Position numbers and translations under genes: made by a program. A stretch of DNA of 64,000 nt from an uncultured Lachnospiraceae bacterium. GTDB lineage: Bacteria; Bacillota; Clostridia; Lachnospirales; Lachnospiraceae. Every line of letters starts with the position of its first letter. Within the stretch, counting starts at the first letter, position 1. The stretch covers positions 1 through 64,000 of the forward strand of contig CAJKQE010000004.1 in the NCBI GenBank assembly GCA_905201915.1. The letters run 5' to 3'. A model generated the notes under the pieces. The model did not search any database. It was given only the letters and a program-made list of their open reading frames with translations, and was not told the DNA's origin. Positions 17,902-27,488 of the stretch are shown here, piece after piece.

Positions 17902-19290
17902 ATGTTTTTAGACAAAGGGAATATACTTTCCAATTTCAACCACTTATTTGATACAAAAAATTCCTGCTATACGTCTTTATATTCCCATCCAGGTATGGGA
18001 AAAACCAGACTCATTCAGGAACTTTCCAAAAGCAGAAAAACTTTATATTTTAAAGCTGCTCCTTCATCTTTTGAAGAAAATGTCCGTATGTTAAAAGCAT
18101 TATGTACACGACAATTCCACAAAGAATTTCAACAAGCAAAAAAGCTGACTGATATTTTCAAATTACTGGCAAAACACTCTGAACAAGAACCATTGTTAAT
18201 AATTTTTGATGATTTTCCACATCTTGCTGCCGGAAACAGAAGGATTTCCACATTAATTGCTTCCTTCTTCAATCGTATAAGCAGCGATGCAAATTTATTT
18301 CTAATTTTATGTAAGCCCGCTTCCGCCTATGAAAAAGAATGTACAAAAGAAAAACATACTTTCCTTTTAAGACCATTTCGCTTTTTTGAAATGCGGATGC
18401 TTTATCCTGAAATGACTTTAGAAGAGCAGATACTACTATACAGTATTACAGGAGGAGTTCCTGCTTATTTGCAATATTTTAACCCTAAAGTATCTGTGCG
18501 AGACAATATTTATCAGCTTTTCTTTCAAGAAGATGGAATTTTTTACCGCTTTGTACCTTCCAGAACAAAGGAATACTATTCTGCTTCTTCTGTTATGCGC
18601 TCTATTCTCCTTTCTATGGGACAGGAGGATAAGAAACTGCAGGAAATTTGCGACTATACAGAGCTTACTCCCAGCGCCGCCAGCAGTCTGCTTCTTTCCC
18701 TGTCTTCACATAACTTAGCAGAACGAATAGTCCCTGTAACAGAAGATCAGAGCAGTCGCCGTGCTGTTTATTTTATTTCAGATGGTATTTTTCGATTTTG
18801 GTACACTTATGTCTTTCCTTATCAGTCAGAAATTGAATTTGGACAGGGAGAAGCTATTTTTAACACCTTTGTATTACCCGCTTTAGATACCTATACAAGA
18901 AATACTTTTGAAACTATCTGTAAAGAATTTCTGGTTTTAACAGATGAAATGGGCACATCCCCTTTCCCTATGAAAAATGTAGGTAAATGGTGGGGACAAC
19001 ACCCTACAAAAAAGCGTACAGAATCAATTCCCATTGCAGCCTATAACAATAACAAAATTTTACTGGGAACTTGTTTTTGGACAGACGAATGGATTGATAT
19101 TGACGCACTTTACAAACTGCAAAAACATTCTTCTCTTTTTCCGGATATGGAAGAATGGTATTATCTATTTTCTAAATCAGACTTTGTAAGTGGTTTTGAG
19201 GTGATTTCCGGAAATCATGTACATGTCTTTAGCTTAGAACAAATGTGCAATATTGCTGATAAATATCTAGTTACATACTGCAAAAATTAG
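17902..19290 (+). CDS. AAA-type ATPase with degenerate DUF234 C-terminal domain
   Basis: 462 residues. Walker A HPGMGKTR (29-36), Walker B LLIIFDDFPHLA (about 97-108) and a STAND/archaeal ATPase_2-like layout, then a winged-helix-like stretch around 225-280 and a DUF234 region from about 325. Members of this group usually show, in the DUF234 part, a WWG...KTKRxxEIDI and GECKW pattern that resembles PD-(D/E)xK nucleases. Here it reads WWGQHPTKKRTESIPIAAYN and LLGTCFW, so the acidic and lysine positions appear lost. A lone XRE gene follows 126 bases later. Function of the family is unknown. Confidence 0.75.
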   Translation: MFLDKGNILSNFNHLFDTKNSCYTSLYSHPGMGKTRLIQELSKSRKTLYFKAAPSSFEENVRMLKALCTRQFHKEFQQAKKLTDIFKLLAKHSEQEPLLIIFDDFPHLAAGNRRISTLIASFFNRISSDANLFLILCKPASAYEKECTKEKHTFLLRPFRFFEMRMLYPEMTLEEQILLYSITGGVPAYLQYFNPKVSVRDNIYQLFFQEDGIFYRFVPSRTKEYYSASSVMRSILLSMGQEDKKLQEICDYTELTPSAASSLLLSLSSHNLAERIVPVTEDQSSRRAVYFISDGIFRFWYTYVFPYQSEIEFGQGEAIFNTFVLPALDTYTRNTFETICKEFLVLTDEMGTSPFPMKNVGKWWGQHPTKKRTESIPIAAYNNNKILLGTCFWTDEWIDIDALYKLQKHSSLFPDMEEWYYLFSKSDFVSGFEVISGNHVHVFSLEQMCNIADKYLVTYCKN

Positions 19291-19416
19291 TTATTATACG
19301 TCTTTTTACAACACACACCTATATTTTGCAGCTTCATACTTTATTTTTGCATATTTTAAGTTTGTTTTTATCCATTTATGGCAATGCTATATTTAGCAAA
19401 AAGGAGATTTGCCTTT

Positions 19417-19650
19417 ATGGACGAGAAAAGAACAAGACAATTTCGTGAATTAGGACTGACCATATCTTATTATCGGAAATTAAAAGGATTAACACAAACT
19501 CAGCTTGCAGAAAGTGTAGGACTTAGCAGAACACATATTAGTAATATCGAAGCACCGAGAGTAAAAACTTCTATTTCTCTTGATAGTCTCTTTGATATTG
19601 CAGATGTATTGGAAGTACCTGTTCGAGATTTATTTGATTTTAAATGCTAG
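19417..19650 (+). CDS. Small XRE-family DNA-binding protein
   Basis: 77 residues from the ATG at 19417, preceded by AAAAAGGAG; an in-frame ATG at 19378 lies before that site. A Cro/CI-type helix-turn-helix covers nearly the whole protein, with LTQTQLAESVGLSRTHISNIE as turn and recognition helix. It follows the DUF234-type ATPase and may control it, but no operator is clear. Confidence 0.8.
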   Translation: MDEKRTRQFRELGLTISYYRKLKGLTQTQLAESVGLSRTHISNIEAPRVKTSISLDSLFDIADVLEVPVRDLFDFKC

Positions 19651-19677
19651 TACAACAAAATTAGTTTTCGCTGCACT

Positions 19678-19711
19678 AAAAAGGGGAAATGCTTATGCAA
19701 ATCCCCTTTTT
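19678..19711. terminator. Bidirectional terminator between convergent genes
   Basis: AAAAAGGGGA ... TCCCCTTTTTTT forms a GC stem (GGGGA/TCCCC, then TGC/GCA with a small internal loop) flanked by an A-run on the left and a T-run on the right. It lies between the XRE gene (plus) and the dipeptidase gene (minus), whose stop is at 19714, so it can end both transcripts. Confidence 0.8.
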
Positions 19712-19713
19712 TT

Positions 19714-20709
19714 CTATAGATTTTCTTTTAAAAATCTCTTTACATTTTTGAAAAATACCTTCTCAATCTGACTATACGGAATACCTTCTTTTTCCATTGC
19801 TTCTGCCAAAAACGGAAGACCTTCTGCATTTTTCATTTCCGGCGGCACTTCTTCAATCCCATCAAAATCACTGCCCAGTCCCAGACATTCCTCACCGCCT
19901 ACATGAATAATATATTTTATCTGTCTGACAAGTTCAGATAAAAGTGCACCTTCTTCATTTGGCTTCCAATGTTCTCTTACAAAAGAAACACAAAAATTCA
20001 GTCCCATAACACCGCCTTTTTCAGCTAAAATTCGTATCATATCATCTGTTAAATTTCGAGCTGCATTAGGTGCAATGCTTCTTGCATTGGAATGAGATGC
20101 CAAAAAAGGACGTTTTGCATACTTTGCCACATCATAAAACCCTCCATCTGAAAGATGCGAAACATCAGGAATAATACCAAGTTCTTCCATCTCCTCCAGC
20201 ATTTCAAATCCTTTTTCTTTCAAACCTGCTGTTTCTCCCACACTCCATACTTTCTGTTCCAAAGGATTATAAAAACGATTAGGATATCCTAAATCATTCT
20301 CATAATTCCATGTAAAAGTTGCCATACGCACCCCTTGCTCATAAAATTTATACAACATCCCCGGCTCTTGCTCATAAATAGCTCCTTCCTCCAAAGATAA
20401 AAGTGCAGAAATCTTTCCGTTTTTCTCATTTTCTTCTATATCTTTATATGTGAAAACCTGTGCAATCTCTTGACTGTTTTTCTTAATCTCCTTCTGAAAC
20501 AACATTAACATTTCCTGTGCTGTCTGAAAACTGTCTTTCTGCGCCTCCTTATCTACAAAAAGTGCAAATGTCTGAAGCCCATAATCTCCTTTTTTCATCT
20601 TTTCTATATCTAAATGCAAGTTATTCTCTCTAAGCTCTAGCCTTTCATTACACTTTCTTTTTTCATAAATAGCGCTGATTGTATCACAATGCATATCAAA
20701 AACTTTCAT
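19714..20709 (-). CDS. Membrane dipeptidase (peptidase M19)
   Basis: 331 residues from the ATG at 20709, which follows GAGGGAAAACAA; the frame extends 15 codons upstream but without a ribosome site. Renal-dipeptidase family zinc ligands are visible in DMHCDT (H7, D9), LSLEEGA, DVSHLSDGGF and ASHSNARSIAPNARN-like sequence (ASHSNAR, NAARNLTDD), plus GLGSDFDGIE near the end. It cleaves dipeptides, often with D-residues at P1'. No signal peptide, so probably cytoplasmic. It is the third gene of the kinase / surface-protein operon. Confidence 0.92.
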   Translation of the reverse strand: MKVFDMHCDTISAIYEKRKCNERLELRENNLHLDIEKMKKGDYGLQTFALFVDKEAQKDSFQTAQEMLMLFQKEIKKNSQEIAQVFTYKDIEENEKNGKISALLSLEEGAIYEQEPGMLYKFYEQGVRMATFTWNYENDLGYPNRFYNPLEQKVWSVGETAGLKEKGFEMLEEMEELGIIPDVSHLSDGGFYDVAKYAKRPFLASHSNARSIAPNAARNLTDDMIRILAEKGGVMGLNFCVSFVREHWKPNEEGALLSELVRQIKYIIHVGGEECLGLGSDFDGIEEVPPEMKNAEGLPFLAEAMEKEGIPYSQIEKVFFKNVKRFLKENL

Positions 20710-20750
20710 TTGTTTTCCCTCTTTCTGCCTATATTCTATTTTAGTATAAA

Positions 20751-23700
20751 TCATCCTTTCTTCTTTTTCCAGACTAACCCCAGTATCGCCAAAAAAAGAA
20801 CCGACATCATTTTTATAATATTATTTTGCGATTTCTCTTTTTGTAAGAAATCTGGCATAACCAATATAGAAAGTCTTTCTTGCTGCTTATTTTTGGCTGC
20901 ATCTATAGCACATATTTTTACTTCCTGCCAATTTTCATCCTTAAAAATTTGTTCTTTTATTATTCCATTCTTTTCTTTCAATTCGCCTTTCCCATACTGC
21001 ATTTTCCTATTTCCAATTTGAATGTCCACACCTTCTAATGCCAGATTATCTATAACCTCAATCATCATCTCCTTTGCGGCGCTTTGATATCTTCCTTTAT
21101 CTTCTATTCCTGATATGAAAATTGCAGGAGATGTCCGATCTACAGTAAAAGAAATGGGTAATGGTTCTGTCCCTCTCTTCATGCTTGTATTATTCATGCT
21201 GTTATCCGCATTATCTTTAGAATTTAAAATAACCGTATAATTTCCTTCGTTTTTAAAATTTTCTGCTTTTATTTTATAATAATTTTTCTTCCATTTTCCT
21301 CTGTTTTCTAAAGCTTTTACCGTATAATCTTCGCCCTCTTTTAAATCCTTCAGTTCTCCATCACAATTGATTGTAAGAGTTCTTTCTTTAATGGCATCTA
21401 CATTGTATTCATAAATACCAATTTCTTTTCCTTCTTTCAAATATGTATGATTTCTTTCATCTGTACTTAGCCATTTTCCAGTATCATCGTCCGTTTCGTA
21501 AATAGAACCATATCGGTTTACGGAAAATATAATTTCCTTTTTCGCCCAATTTCCAGCCTTATCCACTGCTGCAATAGAAAGTGTATAGATATCGTCTATA
21601 TCTTCTGTTCTGGGCAAATCTGCAATCTGTATCTGCTGTCCTTGTTTTGTTCTCTTTACTGTCTTTTTTATCTCCAAACTTTTATCATTACTTCCTGTTA
21701 AACTTACAGTAAAGCCACCCATTTGATAATTCAAATCCCTGATTTCAATCATTGGCTCTATCTTGTCTTTATTTGATGATTTATCTTTTATATTGAAAAT
21801 TTTAATTTCAGGAAGCTCTAAATCTACATAAAATCCTTCCGATTGAAAATCGTTTCCCTGATTTCCCGCTTTATCACTACAAGAAACTTTTAAATAATAC
21901 TCACCACTTTCTTCATAGAAAACTTTTGCTCTGTGAACACCTTGATAGGAAGAAAACTCTGTAATCCGTGGTTTTTTTCCTATAGTATTTTCAATTTTTG
22001 TAGATATTTTTACCTGATTTTCGTCAAAGTTCTGCTCACGAATAACAATTTCAGCCACACGCTGACAATTAAAATATTTTATATCAGAAGCCCCTTCATT
22101 TTCATACGAAACTTCAATAACCGGTTTTATAGTATCTATAATAAATGTCTCTTTCTCCTCGTACTTTTCTTGATTCCCTGCTCTGTCTTCACAGGAAAAA
22201 GCGAAATTATATATACCATTTTCTGAAAAAACAACTTCGCAATAATGCACATTCGCCTTTGACTTCCACTTTCCTATCTTTGCTTTTCCCTTTATTTCCC
22301 ATTTAATAAAAGAAACATCAAAATTTTTCTCTGTTATCTCTATATATGCAGTGCGTTGAGCATTATAATAACGCTTTTCGTTGGCCTTCCCCATGTTCCA
22401 CTGTACAGAAATTTTAGGATTTGTTGTATCAATATTCAGCTTCACATTTTCGCTTTCTCCTGTATTCCCCGCTCTATCTTCTACAAAAACCTGTATGTTA
22501 ATTTCTCCATTTCCATACTCCTGAACCGGTACAAGGATTTCTTTTGAAAAATCATTTATTCCTTCTTCTTCCTGAAGCAAAGCAATTTTCTCGTTTCTTC
22601 GTTCATTAGAAATAATATAATAAATTTCTTTTAAGCCCGAACTTCCATATCTCTTCTTTATATCGCTCCCTCGAATATACAATTTAATATCTTCATTAAA
22701 AAAGTAATCTTTATTTCCTTGTCCATGAACAATTTCCACAGAGGCTTTTGGACACTGCGTATCAATACAAAAAGAAATTTCCTCCCCCTGTACAATAGTC
22801 TGAGCAACTCTTTGAGATAGGTCTTTAACAAAAGGAGAAATCCTGTATTCCCCCTCGTCCAACAATATTTCCAGTATATGTTCCTCTCCTTTATCCATCC
22901 ACTTTATCTTCCCCGAAAATTTTTCTTCCAATTCTGCTATGGAATAAATCTTTTTTTCTCCGTCTATTTCTGCTTCAAACCATAAATATTCTTTCTCCTT
23001 TGAAAAATTCCTTTCCTTATACAAAATCTGAACAGCAATGGGACTTTTGGAATAATATCCCGAAAAAAAGTCAGACTGCCGAAAGCACTGTACTTTTAAT
23101 TCAGGTAATATAGTATCTATCTGCAAATCCAGCTCTTTATTTGTTTTATTTCCCGCATAATCTGTAACCAGAACCATGACACGAACATCCTTACTACTAT
23201 TTTCCTGTGCTACTACTATATATGGTAGTAATCGTTCTTTATATTTTTCCCTTTCTTCTAAAGAGTTTTCTTTAAAAAGAATTTCTTTTTCCGTTTCCTC
23301 TCCATCACTGGTAATCACAACTTCGATTTGAGCTATCGCAGACTTCTCATCTTTTGCAGATACTTCTAAATCCACATCTTCTCCATAAACTCCGCTTTTT
23401 GATATTTGCTGCATTTCCCCAAACTCTATTTGTAATTGTGGTGCTTCCCAATCGGTCATAATCCCATCAGAAACATAGATTTTTTCATGTCCCAGATAGT
23501 CCTCCGTCTTTATAAAGACAAGATAATTCTTTTCTTCCACAGAAATTTGGATTTCACCATCCTGCTGTAACAAATCCCATCTATCTTTTTTTATCTTCCC
23601 ATTAAGATACTCCTGAATATCCTCTCTGGTAAACTTCCCCTCTTTCTCCATAACATGATACCAGCTTTTCTTAACACCGCATCCGTTCTTATCCTCTATA

Positions 23701-24998
23701 TAAAATTTCTCTTTCCCTAATTCATCCTGTCCATAAAATCTACTGAACCTTATAGTATCAGGCAGCATTTCACAATCATTTATTCTGTCACTTATGCTAT
23801 TTTCTGTTACATTAGGCGCACCAGTATCCAAAAAAACTGAAATTTCAAAAGAACCTGATTTCACCTTATTTTTCCGATGAATAAGATACAGGGAAATTTT
23901 TCTTTCCTCTCCCTCTTTGAAATCTTCTTTTGTAAAATCCATCCCTCTTCCATTTTGACTGATAATTTCCCCTTCCTCTGTGCATACATCTGTGTAAAAT
24001 CCAGCTTTTTCATTTTCTTTTAACAACACATGAAAATCCTTCATTTTTCCGTCTGCCCAGAGTTTTCCCGTATCCTCAGCAAAATACACTTGTTTTCTAT
24101 CCGTCTCAAACTCAATATACTTAGAATAATCCTGTATTCTCTCCGGCTCGATTTTCAAAGTACCGCAGGCAATCTCCTTATAATTAAAATAATAATTTCT
24201 TCCCGGCTTTCCGTCATGTTTGACTGTTATTCTATCCTCCCATTCTCCCAAAGGATAATCCGGCAATTTATCTGTTTCCATTGGTTTCTCCCAAGGAGTA
24301 GGATAAAACACCGTATCTCCTTCCATCAGCCCTTCTACTTCACAATTTTCATAACTTTCCTTATTTTCCCGTACCGGTGTATCTGTAAAATAATTTATCT
24401 CATTATAACGACTGTATTCTCTCCATCCTTTCTCTACTTTTAGGTTTATCTTACGTCTTTTTATGGTAAGTTCACATTCTAAACGAACCTGTTCGCTTTC
24501 TAAATCCACTTTATATTTTGAGGCATCTTTTCCTCCCAATTCAACCCTTGTAAGAAGAATTATTACTTCTTCTTTTTCCACCGCATCTTTTATTTGTTCT
24601 TCTAACACACCCTCCAAATCTTTTACAAAAACATCCTCCGATTGTTCTACTCCTTCTATTTCTATATCCTCTAAATTTTCCAGAATATCTCCTGTTTCTA
24701 AATTTTGAAATACACAAAAATCATCTCTGTCATATATTTTTGTATAATTCAAACGCTTTCCTTCTTTCATTTTCAACACAACCGATTGTTCCTCTTCAAC
24801 AGAAGCCTCTACCTCCTGCAAGGAAACAAAACTGACCGCAAAAAAGAAAATTATCATAGAAAATAACACTTTTAAGTTTCTATTTCTTTTCCTTCTATAA
24901 CACATCCACAATATAACAAACAGGCAAAAAATACTAATACACAAAAAAACATTTTTAAGGCATTGATATAGATAAATTTGATTTTGTATTTCCTTCAT
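20751..24998 (-). CDS. Giant membrane-anchored surface protein with Ig-like repeats
   Basis: 1415 residues from the ATG at 24998 (GGAGG nine bases upstream), overlapping the kinase gene's end by 44 bases in another frame. Two N-terminal membrane segments (about 11-30 and 42-60) are split by a very basic loop RRKRNRNLK; a C-terminal segment ends VLFLAILGLVWKKKKG. Between them are many beta-rich modules with a recurrent D-x-AGN turn (for example VTDYAGNKT, EDRAGNTGE, EDRAGNQEK, SDKAGNQGN, VDKAGNWAK), typical of bacterial Ig-like repeats in adhesins. There is no LPxTG. It is probably a cell-envelope structural or adhesion protein. Co-transcription with a membrane Ser/Thr kinase suggests phosphorylation-linked control, which is inference. 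Confidence 0.7.
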   Translation of the reverse strand: MKEIQNQIYLYQCLKNVFLCISIFCLFVILWMCYRRKRNRNLKVLFSMIIFFFAVSFVSLQEVEASVEEEQSVVLKMKEGKRLNYTKIYDRDDFCVFQNLETGDILENLEDIEIEGVEQSEDVFVKDLEGVLEEQIKDAVEKEEVIILLTRVELGGKDASKYKVDLESEQVRLECELTIKRRKINLKVEKGWREYSRYNEINYFTDTPVRENKESYENCEVEGLMEGDTVFYPTPWEKPMETDKLPDYPLGEWEDRITVKHDGKPGRNYYFNYKEIACGTLKIEPERIQDYSKYIEFETDRKQVYFAEDTGKLWADGKMKDFHVLLKENEKAGFYTDVCTEEGEIISQNGRGMDFTKEDFKEGEERKISLYLIHRKNKVKSGSFEISVFLDTGAPNVTENSISDRINDCEMLPDTIRFSRFYGQDELGKEKFYIEDKNGCGVKKSWYHVMEKEGKFTREDIQEYLNGKIKKDRWDLLQQDGEIQISVEEKNYLVFIKTEDYLGHEKIYVSDGIMTDWEAPQLQIEFGEMQQISKSGVYGEDVDLEVSAKDEKSAIAQIEVVITSDGEETEKEILFKENSLEEREKYKERLLPYIVVAQENSSKDVRVMVLVTDYAGNKTNKELDLQIDTILPELKVQCFRQSDFFSGYYSKSPIAVQILYKERNFSKEKEYLWFEAEIDGEKKIYSIAELEEKFSGKIKWMDKGEEHILEILLDEGEYRISPFVKDLSQRVAQTIVQGEEISFCIDTQCPKASVEIVHGQGNKDYFFNEDIKLYIRGSDIKKRYGSSGLKEIYYIISNERRNEKIALLQEEEGINDFSKEILVPVQEYGNGEINIQVFVEDRAGNTGESENVKLNIDTTNPKISVQWNMGKANEKRYYNAQRTAYIEITEKNFDVSFIKWEIKGKAKIGKWKSKANVHYCEVVFSENGIYNFAFSCEDRAGNQEKYEEKETFIIDTIKPVIEVSYENEGASDIKYFNCQRVAEIVIREQNFDENQVKISTKIENTIGKKPRITEFSSYQGVHRAKVFYEESGEYYLKVSCSDKAGNQGNDFQSEGFYVDLELPEIKIFNIKDKSSNKDKIEPMIEIRDLNYQMGGFTVSLTGSNDKSLEIKKTVKRTKQGQQIQIADLPRTEDIDDIYTLSIAAVDKAGNWAKKEIIFSVNRYGSIYETDDDTGKWLSTDERNHTYLKEGKEIGIYEYNVDAIKERTLTINCDGELKDLKEGEDYTVKALENRGKWKKNYYKIKAENFKNEGNYTVILNSKDNADNSMNNTSMKRGTEPLPISFTVDRTSPAIFISGIEDKGRYQSAAKEMMIEVIDNLALEGVDIQIGNRKMQYGKGELKEKNGIIKEQIFKDENWQEVKICAIDAAKNKQQERLSILVMPDFLQKEKSQNNIIKMMSVLFLAILGLVWKKKKG

Positions 24999-26778
24999 TC
25001 TCTTCGCCTCCATCTCCAAAAGCAGCTTCTATACTATGATGTGCTGCCGATAAGTTTTCACACAAGTTTCTTCTCATTTCTTCTTCATAAAAGGCATTTG
25101 CATTACCCTTATCTATTTTCATCCCATATAGTTCCTCCTCGATTTCTTTTAACTGTTTCTTCATTTCTGCTTTCGATACTCCTGCCTCTGCAAATCGAAA
25201 AGCAGAAGTAATTATTTGAGATAATAGCTCATTGTAACTAAACAGCAAATCTTTAGACTGCTGCATGGTTTTCTTTTCATGACTTGCAATCTCCGTTAAA
25301 TCTTTCCAGTAATCTTTATAAGAAATAGATACATCTCCCCCTTGATGATACATTCCCAACTGCTCATAATATGCCGCAATTTTCCAAAGTTTTTGTGCCC
25401 TTATAATTTCACTTTTCTGCAATTTTTTAGAAGGTTTCCCTTCTCCTGCAATTTTCAGCCATTTCTCTGCTGCTGCCTTGTTTCCTGCGCCATTATAAGA
25501 ATAAAAATAAGCAATTCCTAAATTATATGCAAAGCTTTCATATTCCCTTTTACAGGATTTTAGATACTCTTCATTTCTTTTTTTTCCTTTTCTGGTAGTT
25601 CCCAATATCTTACGAATAAAATTTTCCTCTTTCTCTGAAAAAAAACATACAGAATAACCTTGTGCCTCCTCCTTTTTTTCATTGTCCCTCCAAAGAAATG
25701 TTTCCAAAAGCTCTTTATATGCCCTACTATTTTTCGGGTTTAAGGTAATTGCAGCCTGATAACATGCCTGATACTGCTCTGCCCCATTCTGACACCGTGC
25801 TTCATACAAACAATTCTCATATACATTATTTATAAATTTTTTCTCCTCTTTATAAAAAACAAAACTTAAAAAACCAAAAGCAACCGTTAAAATCCCAAAA
25901 CAAAGCAGAATAATCTTTTGTACTTTTTGAGATTTCCGGTATTCTATATCTAATTCATGATAATGAGAAAGTTCCTGCTGTAATTCCTCACAGGATTGAT
26001 AGCGTTTGGAAGGATTTTTCCTTGTACACTTTAAGATAATTGCCTCAAGACCAGATGATAGATTTGCATTCCAATAACGAATAGGATAGATTTCATAAGG
26101 TTTACAGACTGGATTATGTCCGGTAAGAAGATAATAAAGAGTAACACCAAGGCCATAGATATCTGTCCGAATATCTGACTGACCTTTATACTGCTCCGGA
26201 GCCGCATATCCCCAGGTTCCCAGACACACCGTATCCTCTGGCTGACTTTCTTTAAACTCTCTGGCAGTACCAAAATCAATGAGCACGACTTTCCCATCCT
26301 CTTGTAACATAACATTGGCAGGTTTCATATCACGATAAATAATGGGAGGTTCCTGAGAATGAAGGTACAACAGCAAATCACACAACTGTTTTCCCCATTC
26401 CACAACATTTTCCTGCTTCTGCGGTCCATATTCCTGTACAATACACTCCAGTTGCCTTCCTTCTATATAATCCATTACCAACAAAAAGGTCTCTTTTCCC
26501 TCTATAATATCCACAATATCAGGAAGATTTGGATGATGAAGCTTTTTTAATATATCTGCCTCTGCCAGAAGTCCCTGATAAACTGTTTCAAAATTTTCAA
26601 TACCTTCTCTTTTTATTTCTTTAATTGCCCAGTATCTGTTTACTTTTTCATTTACTGCCAGATATACAACACTCATGCCCCCTTCACCTAATTTTTTCAG
26701 GATTTTATATCTGCCGTCAATAATCTCCCCTGTTTTCCTCGTAGTATCACCTTCCCTTTTGTGCAAAGTATCAGCCAA
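24955..26778 (-). CDS. Membrane Ser/Thr protein kinase with extracellular TPR-like part
   Basis: 607 residues. A eukaryote-like kinase domain (about 23-270) has the Gly-rich loop GEGGMSVVYLA (31-41), catalytic lysine K53 in AIKEI, YRDMKPANVML with catalytic D150, and DFGTARE (168-174), so it should be active. One membrane helix spans about 289-310. The remaining 295 residues are alpha-helical and Tyr/Ala-rich like TPR repeats (for example ENCLYEARCQNGAEQYQACY), not PASTA, so it does not look like the usual PrkC peptidoglycan sensor. The next gene (giant surface protein) overlaps its end by 44 bases. The start at 26778 has no strong ribosome site. Confidence 0.88.
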   Translation of the reverse strand: MADTLHKREGDTTRKTGEIIDGRYKILKKLGEGGMSVVYLAVNEKVNRYWAIKEIKREGIENFETVYQGLLAEADILKKLHHPNLPDIVDIIEGKETFLLVMDYIEGRQLECIVQEYGPQKQENVVEWGKQLCDLLLYLHSQEPPIIYRDMKPANVMLQEDGKVVLIDFGTAREFKESQPEDTVCLGTWGYAAPEQYKGQSDIRTDIYGLGVTLYYLLTGHNPVCKPYEIYPIRYWNANLSSGLEAIILKCTRKNPSKRYQSCEELQQELSHYHELDIEYRKSQKVQKIILLCFGILTVAFGFLSFVFYKEEKKFINNVYENCLYEARCQNGAEQYQACYQAAITLNPKNSRAYKELLETFLWRDNEKKEEAQGYSVCFFSEKEENFIRKILGTTRKGKKRNEEYLKSCKREYESFAYNLGIAYFYSYNGAGNKAAAEKWLKIAGEGKPSKKLQKSEIIRAQKLWKIAAYYEQLGMYHQGGDVSISYKDYWKDLTEIASHEKKTMQQSKDLLFSYNELLSQIITSAFRFAEAGVSKAEMKKQLKEIEEELYGMKIDKGNANAFYEEEMRRNLCENLSAAHHSIEAAFGDGGEENEGNTKSNLSISMP

Positions 26779-26905
26779 TACTTAAAAATAAATAATTGGA
26801 ATATCTTTGACAGAACTGTCAAAAAGATTTCTTAGAATTGAATTGCTTTGTAGATATGAGAATATCACAATTTTTTTGCATTTGCAATTAGTAATATTGC
26901 CAAAA

Positions 26906-27011
26906 AAATATTTATACATTTTACGCTCAGTCTGGCACGCTTCAAGCTTACATTCTCAAAGCGTGCCAGACAAATATGCTAAAAGTGTATAAATATTTCT
27001 GAATGATGTTT
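26906..27011. repeat. Long palindromic repeat, copy 1
   Basis: About 106 bases. Outer arms AAATATTTATACATTTT and AAAAGTGTATAAATATTT pair with one mismatch; inside is a perfect 13-bp stem GTCTGGCACGCTT / AAGCGTGCCAGAC. A second copy is at 56009-56115 and the right arm recurs at 36217-36250. Both full copies lie beyond the 3' ends of genes. It resembles a MITE or REP-like element, and could also serve as a transcription barrier. The integrated element has used its right arm as target. Confidence 0.8.
26978..27004 (+). repeat. attL: left direct repeat of the integrated element
   Basis: 27 bases starting GCTAAAAGTGTATAAA and ending TTCTGAAT, identical to 36217-36243; similarity continues imperfectly for some 12 more bases (GATGTTTCAT against AATGTTTTAT). 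It lies in the right arm of the palindromic repeat. Together with the integrase gene beside the other copy, it marks the element's left boundary. Confidence 0.85.
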
Positions 27012-27086
27012 CATGCTTTGTATAAGTTGATGTAACTTCTTAAAGCCTTGTATTTACTGATGTTTTGCAAGATTTCAAAAAATGAC

Positions 27087-27150
27087 AAAATGATGTAATA
27101 TATCATAAATTGGTGTAGTTTGATATGAAAATGGTGTACTAAATGGTGTA
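27087..27150 (+). repeat. Left arm-type direct repeats (AAATGGTGTA)
   Basis: Exact AAATGGTGTA at 27129-27138 and 27141-27150, with variants AAATTGGTGTA at 27108-27118 and AAAATGATGTA at 27087-27097, all in the same direction. The same 10-mer appears three times near the other end. Short direct repeats near both ends of an element are the usual arm-type binding sites of the N-terminal domain of tyrosine integrases. Confidence 0.6.
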
Positions 27151-27417
27151 GCAAATCGGAAAGAATTATTAAATAAATGAAAGAAAAAGAAAGAGATTAT
27201 CAGTTCAATAAGAAACAGGATAGTCTCTTTTTCAATGAAGAATACTCAAGGAAAGGACATTTTCAATAAGTAGAATTGATATGATTTTTTTCTTGTTTGC
27301 CTGCTCACAAAACCAGCGTTCCGAAGGATGCCCGAAGCATCGGTGTACCTAACAGGGCGGTGGGATGTTCGGGCAAGCGTAAGCGTTATATGCTCATGGA
27401 AAAAATCCATATAGTAA

Positions 27418-27461
27418 AGCAAAAAAGCAAACAATTTTTTATGACTGTCTGCTTTTTTGCT
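27418..27461 (-). terminator. Terminator of the choline-binding-type gene
   Basis: A 12-bp perfect stem AGCAAAAAAGCA (27418-27429) with TGCTTTTTTGCT (27450-27461), located 28 bases beyond the stop of the minus-strand gene at 27489. The sequence can form on both strands. Confidence 0.65.
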
Positions 27462-27488
27462 TCTTTTTTATATTCTGTTTTTTACATT

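Larger units (their letters stand above)
26779..27417. other. Gene-free stretch containing host palindrome and left end of the integrated element
   Basis: No convincing gene. From left to right it holds the kinase promoter region, the long palindrome (26906-27011) with attL, four ATGGTGTA-like direct repeats (27087-27150), and a GC-rich hairpin at 27330-27374 (GCCCGAAGCATC with GATGTTCGGGC, one bulged base). A 62-codon minus frame at 27246-27434 covers that hairpin and has no ribosome site. Confidence 0.6.

Noticed and set aside
27246..27434. 62-codon minus frame covering the GC-rich hairpin
   Set aside because: No ribosome site and only the hairpin explains its composition; no domain recognised.
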